A DNA stretch of 64,000 bases from Amoebophrya sp. A120 (taxonomy: Eukaryota; Sar; Dinophyceae; Syndiniales; Amoebophryaceae): positions 930,001-994,000 of the forward strand of contig CAJINV010000020.1 of NCBI GenBank assembly GCA_905178155.1, given 5' to 3'. The notes beneath the pieces were generated by a model. It did not search any database and was not told the origin of the DNA. It saw only the letters and a list, made by a program, of their open reading frames with translations. The translations under genes were made by a program, and so were the position numbers. Below are positions 22,208 to 33,400 of this stretch, piece after piece; position 1 is the stretch's first letter, and every line of letters starts with the position of its first letter.

Positions 22208-23757
22208 TCTTACTGCCCGCCCGTGAAGGAGCAGCGTGCAGATGGTCGTGGAGAGAAGTAACAAAAAACAACACAGAGAACAGGTCAAAAAACAACACAG
22301 AGAACAGGTCAAAAAACAACACGCCGAAAAGACAGCGCTAGAGGCGGATAAGCAATCCAGAAGAAGCATTCACTTTTTGACCTTAAAATGCCGCGCTTTT
22401 TCTGATGTCACGGAAGCTGGAACTCATGCAACTTTTTCTGTGAAAAAGTCGCGAACGTTCCGCATTACAGAACTCCACTCCTCCAGGCTGCGGTCTACAC
22501 ATTTACAAATTCCATTCTTCATGGAATATGTAATGCGTGAGCAATTTGGAACGCATGAGGGATGGAGTTTGTAATTGCCAAGGCTCCATACGACACAACT
22601 CCATACCTCGATTTCCGGCTTGCGCATTGCGCATTCCATTCTTCACGGAATTTGCAATGCGTGAGGAATCTGGAGTGCGTGGCCCATGGGCTTTCTAACT
22701 GCGCGACCCAGGCGCCTCCTTCGTTTCAAACGACGTGGGCGCCTTGGTTGCTGAGCCCTAAAGCCTGCAACCTTTTGGACCCAAAAAAAAACCCCTTCAT
22801 GAAGACCAAAGAAATGCCTTTTTTGGAAGCAACAAAAAGCACAACAAAAAAAGCGCACGTTTTACAGCAAAGAAGTGCACTTTTTTAACTCGTTTAAACT
22901 GGGTCACCAACATGGGTCAGAAAACAGGTCAGAAAACACAATAAGGAAATCACAGCGTTAGGTGGGGATAAGCAAGAGCGACTTTGTGTTTTCGTTAATG
23001 GTGTTTTTGGTAGCATTCTTTAACAGTCAAAGTTGACGCAGTCGGACTGTAATAAAAAATGGCATAGCAAACGCTATGAAAAAGTGCATGGCGAATGCCA
23101 TAACCCAGTATCTGAGCGCTGGAGCTTTGAAGAGAAAGCTACAGGAACGGGAACTGGAACTTTGCCCACTTGAGAGTCGGGAGAGTTCCAGTGCCCGTTC
23201 GAAACTGAGAGCAAGAAACAGCCGCGCTTTTTTTTGATCGCAGAGCCGTGGCTTTTTGAGCACAAAAAAGCAAGCATCTTTGGAAGCGCTTATCCGCGCC
23301 TAACGCTGTCTTTTCGCTATGCTGTTTCTTGACTCGTTTTGTGTGGCGTTCTTTGACTCGTTTTGTGTGGTGTTCTTACTATTGTTTTTTGATGTGTTCG
23401 CGAACCAGCTCCCCAACTTGCTCTGTGTGCAGTTCGCCAAGTACTGACGAATTGCGCGCATAATGCTGGCAACGGTGCGCAGAATATGCGCAGAACATCG
23501 CAAACGACGCGAAAAAGATGCTTCACAGCGCGAAGCGTCGCTTTCGCACGAGTTGCGACCTTCCGCGCGCAAAATCGGGCTCGAAATGAGCTGGCGGCGC
23601 CGCTGTATGTTGGCGCCGACTCTGAAGGTCCCTGCGACTGAAATAAAAACCCACAGGCCGAATTTTCAAAGCTGCTCTTAAAGCTGAATTTTTCACACCC
23701 TTAACTTACTGCCCCGTGAAGGAGGAGCGTGAAGATGGTCGTGCAGAGAAGGAACTA
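22208..23757. repeat. Rearranged repeat bounded by about 50-bp direct repeat
   Basis: CTTACTGCC..CCGTGAAGGAGNAGCGTG plus about 25 more bases occurs at 22208-22260 and again at 23705-23755 in the same orientation with a few differences. Inside, AAAAGACAGCGNTAG..CGGATAAGC at about 22327 is inverted at about 23286-23319, with a third relative near 22955, and CAAAAAACAACACAGAGAAC is tandemly repeated near 22265. A local palindrome around 22465-22690 contains ATTCCATTCTTCAYGGAAT. No coding capacity recognised. Confidence 0.6.
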
Positions 23758-24422
23758 GTATCCTTACCAAGTATGTCCTCTACTGTAGAAGTGTATGCAA
23801 ATATATAACGTGCTCAAAAACAAAGATTCGAGTACTTACTAGCTGTAGATGTTTTGTTCAACATCGGCACAACTGCGTCTAGCTGTCGTTGTATTTCGTA
23901 CATCGCGAAAGCATACAAAATATCCAAAAACAGGGTGGTCACCAAGCAGAAATAAGGTTCGACGCAATCTTCACAAGGACTTGTCGTGCGATCCACGTCG
24001 CACCTTCCGTGCTGATAAATATGATTATTTCTATTTGCAGCTTTGCTAATAGCGCCGTATCTTCGAATTAGTAATAGTATTGCTTCCGTAAAAACAAAGG
24101 CTTGCGCTTCAACAAAATCGGTGAGATCTTCTGCGATATGGTATCAACTGTGTATTTCTATAGTACGAGACCGAACTTTAGTACATTCTTTACCTTTACA
24201 AAATCCTCACTCATGTAAGTTAAGTTTATTTTCAAAAGATCAGATGAGCCCGGTCTGGTTTTGTCCGATCTCGTCCTAGGCTTATCTTGTAGATCACCGA
24301 CTACACCGAAACCTCAAGAACGGTCCTCATCCTCGTGGCCGTGGTTTGTCTTTGTTCTTGACAAAAAATATACAACATGCACCAGCGCGAAATTGTCCAC
24401 ATTTTCATTTACTTTTTCCTTT
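23758..24422. other. Intergenic, nothing recognised
   Basis: Downstream flank of the ABC1-kinase gene; no gene seen. Confidence 0.4.
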
Positions 24423-27400
24423 TCACTGTCCGGCGGAAGCAGGTGGTGCTGGATTTGCGCTCGAAGAGGATGAAGATGCGGCTACTCCTGAAGCTGTCCC
24501 GGGTAACATTTCTGCATCCGCTGATGTTCTTCCAGAATTAGCTTCAGCACTAGCTCCGACAACAACTCCACCACTTGCAGTACTAGCCGCCCTGGTCGAC
24601 GACGTCCACAATTTTGCGAGCATCCCGTGCGCGAAGAGAGACAGCTGGTCCCCGGTGTCCAGACTGCGAAACAGGATGGTGGTGGGCCGCTCCAGGGGGT
24701 TTGAGTACCAGTCGGGCGTCACGAGCCGGCGCAGGCTACTGCCGCGCTGCCTTGCCGCCGCGGCGGCGGCACACTGCCGGATTTCGGGCCCGCGGTGCTT
24801 CTCAAGGAGCAGGAACCCGTCGATAAACAGGCCGAGGGCCAACAGGAACTCCCGCAGGGCCAGCATCTCCGGGAGCCGGTGCATGTATCAAGTGCAAAAG
24901 TGTCGGAAGATTGCGAGACTTGTCATGCTGATCTGGCATGGCCGTCAAATCTGTATTGCGTGGCCACAGAGAGCCTCTCTCGCATGTCATGAAAAAACAC
25001 AGTTTCTCATGCGGAATAACGCAGCACAGAAGCACAAAAAAACTTGTCATGCTTGGCGGCGCATTACAGTGCATTTGTTATTGACTGTCTTGCATTACAA
25101 GTTTCCAGACCCAGACATATTTGCATTTTGTAGCATGTGGCGGAACACCACCCCCGTGGCCACCGTCATGATCTGCTTTTCCGGCGGCTGCGCCGCCAGG
25201 TCGGGGGACTCGAGCGCGGTGGCCAGTGCGAGGATCAGCGGGTCGTCCGTGGTATGCATTGCAAAAGTATAATCGTACTGGTGGTATTAACTGCAGTCGT
25301 CCATTACAAATTTATTTTCTTGAGGTAGATCCGCATTACAAATTTCATTTCTCAACATGCTGAAGAAAAAAATTGTGAAGATGCGATTAGGTACTACTTA
25401 TCTATTACGACACTTTTGCATCCGGTACTCGGGGAGGTTGTTGAACAGTGTCTGGAACGCTTTCACGTCCTTGCGGAGCACGCCTTTCACGTACTGGGTG
25501 AAGTGGGCGAGCAGGTTCGTTTTTGTGTTCTGGTTGAACGCGAATCCGAAGTCGATGAACGTCAGCTTTCCCGTTTCGGGATGCACCATGATGTTCCCCG
25601 GGTGCGGATCCCCGTGGAAAAAGGTGTGGGACGGCGCAAACAAAGCGTGGTATATCAAATGCAAACATGTCTGGGTCTGGAAGATCGCTATGTTTGTCAT
25701 GCATATTTTGCGTGACCCATGATGTCTGCAATGCATGCCCTAGCATCACAGATTTTTATAGGGCTTCCTAATGCCTATTCCGCATGAGAAATACCGTCCC
25801 CGCATAGCACAAGCTGGGCGCCTCTTGCTGGTCATGCAATACAGATTTTTTTAGATTCCAAAAACAGCATCACAAGTTGAAACCTTCCAGACCCAGACAT
25901 TTTTGCATTTGATATGGTAAGACCAAAGACGAAACAGGTTGGACAGGTTTTCCGCGACCAGGCACACGGAAGCTTGCTGAGAGGAGGAGGAGATTCTAGC
26001 AACAGCGTCATGATTGTCTTCACTTGCCGCTTGTAGTGCCCAGGCTTGCAACGTCATACCCTCTGCAAATTCGGTCAGGATTGCGGGTCGCCGCTTTTTA
26101 TGCACTGCAAAAGCATCGACATCGTACTCGTATTGCAGTCATGCATTACAAATCTTTTTCTTCAGGTCAATCAGCATTACAAATTTTATTAATTTCTCAT
26201 GCTGAGGAATTTTTTTGTAATGCATTTATACGAGTACGATACTTTATTTGCACTGGATACTTTTCCTCCGGAAGGTCTGCCTCGTCGTCATCGTCTCCGT
26301 GGCGGAACCGTTTTGTGTAGTCGTCAATCCGGTGCAAAAAGCGGACGGCACCCAGCTGCGCCAGCTTCTCGCGGCTGAGGACGCCACTGCTGTGGCTGTT
26401 CAGAGTGCGAAGGAACTTCTCGCTGAAGTTTTCACTGTTGTACAGCAAGTTCGCCTTCTGCAAGTTCTCTTATGCACTGCAAAAGTAATAAATATCGCAC
26501 TCGTAGTAAGTAATCGCAGTCATCATCGTTCGTTGTGGATCGGCTCTGCCGACCGGGTAACCCATCGCCTCACATACAAATGACCGACATAGGCGAACCC
26601 CGTTGCAGGACATACAAATTGGCCGTACGGAAGGGCCCTAAGCGCTACATACATAGTCCACCCTAAGCGCCTAGCACTTCGGTCGGGACTGAGTCTACCT
26701 GGTCCTGGGGGTCTACAGCGCACTAGCCCTCTCCTAGCATAAACAGATTGGGTCACCATGCAAGACAAATATCCTTTTCAAGGTGAATCAGCATGACAAA
26801 TTCATTTGTCTTCACGCTGAGCGAATTTGTATTGCAATGCAAGTACTACAAGTACGATACTTTTGCAATGCATATCTCCACCTCTTTGGAGATGTCCAGC
26901 TCAGCCTCGATGCGACCGAATTGAAAGTTCAGGCCGGCCCGAACCGAGCTCACCAGATCCGCACTGTCGCCAGTCGCTGCGGAGTCGTCGAGAATCTTGT
27001 TAATCACCTGCTTCTCCGACTCCAAGCGATCCTGGAGGTACGGACGCTGAATGCGCAGCCACATCTTGTCGGGGGTCCGGTTCACCTCCTTTGCCTCCAA
27101 CCGCTCGGCTTCTTCTGGTGTTTCATCTGGGTTAGCATCCATTTGCTCGTCCTGCGCCGGGGCGCCCCCGCCGGCTCCCGCTACAGCAGAAGACGAAGAA
27201 GATCCTTCTTCGCCACGTAATGCTCTCAACTATCACGAGAAAAAAGTGTTACAGTTACACATGTGTTGGAGTTTCTGCATCACAAATTTTCTCTGTGTGG
27301 CAGAGAAAACTTGCAATGCGAAGATCATAAGGGAAAACAGCAAGGAAACGAGGCTCCCAAGCATTTCCTGCACGAGAAAGGCTGTCTGTGTTGCCGGTGT

Positions 27401-30400
27401 TGCAACACAATGTGCAACTGTAACACTTTTTTCTCATGATATCAACCACTCATCCTTTACTCGCTGGAATTCCGCGAGGCGGTCATCGAGCTCCTCGATG
27501 TCCTTCTCAATTTGCTCGTGTTTTTGAAGCATTTGTTTCAAATGTGCTAGGGGCTCGCCGCTTGTTCCTGTGGCGTGGTCATCTTCAGAACCTTCCTTGT
27601 TTTCTTGCCCCGGGCCGCCCTCGTGATCCCCACCAGAAGTAGTTCCTGCACCTCCCACCGCGTCCTGCTCAGGCATCCGCGTCACCAGGTGGCCCTGCGC
27701 CATGGTGCCAACCGCGTCGGGCGCGATTTTGGCGAAGTACCGATGGCGATCCTCGTAAACCAGCACGAAGTGCTATCCTGAGTAAAATCGTACCCACACC
27801 AGAGTCAGGATGGGGATTTTGCAACACAAACCTAGGAGTTTCGTGAGTCACCCATGACAAGTTGCGCTCTGCAGTGTAGTGCAGGTTAGCAAGTGCAGCC
27901 GCGTCACAGATTCATCTGCTCATCCTGTTCAGAGCATCACAAATTCCAAAACACGATTGGAAATGGCTCTCATGGGGATGCGCATTACAAGTCTTCCTGT
28001 CTTTGCAAATCTGCATTACAACTCTGGTGTGGGTACGATTTTATTCAGGATAAATGCTCGTGTTCGCTGTAGGACGCGTAGTTCGACGCTTCTTGTTGAG
28101 GCTGGTCTACTGCCCGAGGTGTTGATGTAGCAGTAGTTGTCGGCACTCCTGCTCCTGCCAGCACAGCAGCACCCGAAGATGAAGCGGCTACCGCTCCTCC
28201 CGAGCTATTACTAGCTTCCTCGTCGTCGTCGCTGAATGCGCTTTCCAGGTCGATCTCGTGGTTCAAAAACGCAGCGACGTGCTCCCGGTCCCGCCGAGAG
28301 TGCACCGGTTGGTCCTTCCAGATGAAGTCACTGGTGTCCTGCCCATTCAAGTTATGAAATGCAAAAGTGTCTGGGTCTGGAAGATTCTGAGACTTGTCAT
28401 GCACGTTTTGCATGGGCCATGATGTCTGTGATGCATGCCCTAGCATCACAGACTTTTTGAGGGCTTCGCGATGCCTATTCCGCATGACAGATGCCCTCTC
28501 CGGCGCGTAGCCAAAATTAACTTCTCTTTGCTGCTCATGCAATACAGATTTTTTTGGAATCCAAATGCAGCATCACAAGTTCGGATTCTTCCAGACCCAG
28601 ACATAATTTTTGCATTTGATACAAGTTCTTCCGCACCGTGACCAGCCAGCCCGTGGGACGGCTGTCGTGCCGACGGAAGAGTTTGGGGGAGTCGTACTTT
28701 CCGGGACGGCAGTGCCCTTTGTAAGTATGGAAGCGTCAGGATCGAAATCGACAAAGTTGAAATAATTTGTCATGCATAAACTGCAAGGCATTTTTCAGCG
28801 CCTCTCTTGCGGGGATGGCCAGAGAGCTCGACTGTCAGCCAGTTTGCGGTCTGCGATAGAGCTGCCAAAGTGAAAGTAGCACGACAAAAGACGTCCTCTG
28901 TACCGAAATAGCATGACAAACTGGATTTAGACGGTGCCGACATTTGTCTTCATGCGCCGCTTGGAAATTAGGCTTCCAACTGGTCTTGATTTTATGCATC
29001 GCAAGCTACTACTTCAACTTTGATGACGATTTCAATCCTGACGCTTCCATAGGAAGTCCAGTGGTAGTAGGAGAAGTGCTCATTCTTCGGGCCGCACAGC
29101 TGTTCCCAGACCTGCCACCAGGTCATCGGCTATCAAAAGGAAAAATCCCCCCACCCCATACTCAAACTAGAAATTTGTGATGCAGATTTGTGGTCACAAA
29201 TCAGCTTTGTCATGCTAGAAGGGGAAAGATGCAGACTATAGTGCTGGTTGGCGTGGGAAAGCGTTGCATCTTCAGCATGACAGGGGGCAGCTGGAAGTGG
29301 GAAACAGCATGACAAATTGCCTACAAACGAGGCCACAGCTGTGTCTCTCTTGGCCTTCTAGCATTACAAGCCGATTTGTGTACTCAAATCCAGCATCACA
29401 AATCTCGTTTTCGATATGGGGAGGGGGGATTTTTCCTTTTGATATCGGCGCGTCCAAATTCTGCCGGAAGGACTGCAGCAGGGCGCGGGTGTCTGGGTTT
29501 TTGGCCTTGTATTGTGAGGAAAAATCCCCCCTCCCCAATTTGTGTTGCTGATTTGTGACCACAAATCGCGTCTGTCTTGCAAGACGGCAACCCCACCGGC
29601 TCCGCCGCATTATGCAGGGCGGTTTGTCATGCTGTGGGGCCTACAACACGGACGTTTTTCATGCCAAGTGCCTAGGTCACAGCATCTCTACTCAGGCTTC
29701 GTTTGGGTCTGCAGTCCTCTGCAGCAAGACAAATCTGATTTGTGTACTCAAATCCAGCATCCGAAACTTCGTTTTGATATGGGGAGGGGGGATTTTTCTT
29801 CTTGATACCTTGTCCGCGAAAATCTGCACGTTCTTTTGCAGAAACGGTCCCGTGTGTGTGAGCATCTTGCCCAGTGTGCGCGAGTGCGGGGGCTGCTGCA
29901 GGTAGGCCTATCAAATGCAAAAGTGTCTGGGTCTGGAAGATTCTGAGACCTGTCGTGCACGGTTTGCATGAGCCACGATGTCTGTGATGCATGCCCTAGC
30001 TTCACAGGCTTTTTGAGGGATTCTTGATGCCTATTGCGCATGACAAATGCCCTCTCCGCGTGGCAGAAATTAGATTCCTTTTGCCGTCATGCAACACAAA
30101 TTTTTTAGACATCCAAATGCAGCATCACAAGTTGCATTCTTCCAGACCCGGACATATTTGCATTTGATAAGGCCAGGATGAGATCCATTTTCAGCTTCTC
30201 GGTGCCGCGGTCAAAGTATCAAGTGTAAAAATGTCTGGGTCTGGAAATTTGTGATGCTAAAATGTGCAAGAGGAAGTCACTTGCTTATGCAGGAAAGCAT
30301 GACAAGGTTGCAGCACGCTTTCTCATACCAACTCCGCATGAGAAACTGCGTTTTTGTATGACAGAAGAGGCTACCACTGTTCTTGGTCATGCAATACAGA

Positions 30401-33400
30401 TTTCACAGGAATGCAAGACCAGCATTACAAGTTCGACCTTTCCAGACCCAGACATTTTTATATTTGATACAAAGTAGTCGGTGACGAAACGGTGCAGGTA
30501 GGGCTTCATCGGGGCGGGCAGGTCTTCGTCGTCGATGATGCTCGCGATCTCCCGCAGCGTCTCAACCAGGTTCGGTGCCAAGTGCTGCAGTTTCAGGTCC
30601 CGCTCCAGCTTCTTTCTCGCGGCTTTCTCGAAGCGCTGCAACAGCCCCGCAAAGTTGGTGGAGAAGATGCGGGTGTAGTGTGTTCGGACGCGCTCGAGGA
30701 TCCGGCCCAGGGTACTAGCGGGGTCCACGTTATTCCCCGGTCCGGGCCGCCAGTTCAGGTCCTCCAGCACGCGGCTCGGCCCATCCGGGTCCAACCAGCG
30801 CACGGGCTGCGCGAGTCTCTCGGCACTCATGTCTTTGACGCCGGCCATCGCCTGCGTCGCAACATGGTCAAGCAGTTTGAAATATGAACTGAAAAAGTGT
30901 CTGGGTCTGGAAGATTCTGAGACTTGTCACGCATGTTTTGCATGACCTAGGACGCCTGTAATGCACGCCCTAGCGTCACAGATTTTCTTTAGAGGGCTTC
31001 GCGATGCCTACTCCGCATGACAAACGCCCTCCCCGCGTAGCACAAACTAGACTCCTCTTGCTGGTCACGCAATAGAGATTTTTTTAGAGTCCAAAGTTAG
31101 CATCACAAGTTCCAATCTTCCAGACCCAGACATTTTTGCACAGAATATCAAAATGGGCGTGAACAGTTGCGACACGAACAGGTTCGTTACGAGCTCCCAA
31201 ACCTCCCGAATCCGCAGCGGTGGTGGGGCGTCGGGATGATTCTGTTCGTCCACGTTATGGGAGTGTCATGATCGAAATCGACAAAATCGAAAAATTTGCG
31301 ATGCATAAAATGTAGGGCACGCGAGGCCTGTATTGGGGAGCAGGCAAATGAGACCGATTGTAAGCCTGTTTAGGGGTATACAATGCGTTGCCACAGTAGC
31401 ATGGCAGGAGCAGTCTGCTTTGCCCAAACAGCATGACAGACTGGATTTTGGTGGTCCCGAAATTTGTCATGCGCCACTTAGAAACTGAGGCTCCAACTGG
31501 CATCGATTTTGTGCATCACAAATTTTTCGATTTTGTCGATTTCGATTCTGACACTTTCATACGCGTCAGCATCAGTTTCGTCTTCGTTCGCTCCAAATAG
31601 CACGCGCGCTCGCTCGTACAAGTCGGCTCCAAATAGCCTGGCCGCCGCAGGCGCACTTCCACTTGCAGCACCAGTTGTACCAGCGTCATGATCTTCATCA
31701 TCAGTCATGGGAACCACGACGGCGTCCCCATCTCCGGCGATGTTGTCAGCAACAGGGGTTCTGTCAGCGGCACTTCTCGACACAGGATGTGTAGTGCTGG
31801 TGCTAGCAGCACTAGAACTAGCTGCAGCCGCCGTAGCACTACTCGTCCCCGCGGTAGAGGACGGCGCTCCTGTGCCACGATGCGACGCGGTACTTTGTGC
31901 CTCTTGTTGCACGCTCCGCGCGCGGTCGCGCGCCAGGCCTCGTAGTCCTCGTTGCAGCAGTTTCTGCAGTAATCGGTTGAAGTAAGCATTGTGCGTGATC
32001 TCGGGCAGTTCCTCACTCACCAGGGCCTCGCGGCGCTCCATGCCGGGATAGGTATTGATGTTTTCGAGAAAAACTTCGTGGACCGCCTGCAGCTCCGCCA
32101 GATCTACACTGTCGGCGTCCCGCGGAAAGAGGGCCGGCAGGTCGAGAGCTCGGAGGTTTCGCACGAACAGCACGACGGCCACATCCACCAGCCTTTCGCC
32201 CACCTCAGAAGACCGCTTGACAGCTTTGATCACGCCATCGAGGGTGCGCAAATCCGAACCAACGTGCCGTTGGTGCAGCCGGGTGAGGGCGCCGCGCAAA
32301 GATCCGGGCGCGGGCGGCATTACCACGTTCTTCACGATCTCTATCAGAACAGTCCAGCCCTTCTTCCGCCAGTTTCGCAAAACGTTGACGCTTTCATCTG
32401 CCTCGTCCGCCGAGGACCGCACAAACAGCGCCAGGTCGCCCAAAGTACGCTTCTCCGCGAAATGTGCCCAGAAAAATTCCAACTCCTCGGCGGCTTGCTC
32501 GATCCAGTTTTCTCCGAGGTCCACCACGTTTTCTTCCGGTCGCCGACCCAAAAAGATCTGGAAGAAGCGCGCGGTCTTGCGCCAGCCTTGTTGGGCGAAC
32601 CCGTCCACAATGAAGCTGAAAATATCACTGAGCGTGTCGCAATCCACCAGGTACTCGGCGATCTCGCGCGCGGGTCCCGGGGGCCCATTAACCTTTGTGT
32701 ACAACGAGAGGAGATTATGCATACAAAAACACGGCGGACCCATTCATCCCATGCTTGCAATTTATCACTATCAACATGCAAAATTATATATAACATGCGC
32801 GTCCACCAAATCCTGTATCTGTGATGCTAAAACAACCGCGCCGACATTGCCATTGTCCATTATCCTGTATCTGTGATGCAAAAAGTGGATGGAGATGGGT
32901 TCTTTTTGTTTCTGTGGATAGAGGGCGCGCAGAACCCCAGTGTCGGGAATCCCGAGGTTTGCTGCTCCGAATCGAGTTTCGGACCCGGTTTCCGCCGGTA
33001 GTTCGTCAGCGTTCTGGTTGTTGTTCATCCTGCGCTCCGTTGCAGCGGTCTCCTCGTGCTCAGCGAGGGCTTCCGCAGTGCGCCAGATCACATTTTTCCC
33101 GAGCGAGGGGTCATTCGGGATGAACGTGTCGTGTCGGTCGAGAAACGGTACTACTTCGTGAAGCCACGCAAGGACGGGCTCCAGCAGCAGAGCAGTGGTA
33201 ACGTCATCCTTGTTTTGCAGCTTCTTCAGCCACGCACCCCAGCCGAACGCGTCGCGAAAGGCGTAGGTCTTTTGGGAAAGGTCAACTAGCGACTGCATGT
33301 ACCCCCGCGTGTCGACTCCAGTCAAGTCCCCGCTTTTATCAAATGCAAAGTGTCTGGGTCTGGCAGAGTCGTGCTGTTTTTGCATGACACAGAAGGTCTG

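Noticed and set aside
31991-32876. Long plus-strand ORFs of over 270 codons
   Set aside because: Two overlapping frames opposite a GC-rich coding exon of the kinase gene; typical shadows with no recognisable motif.
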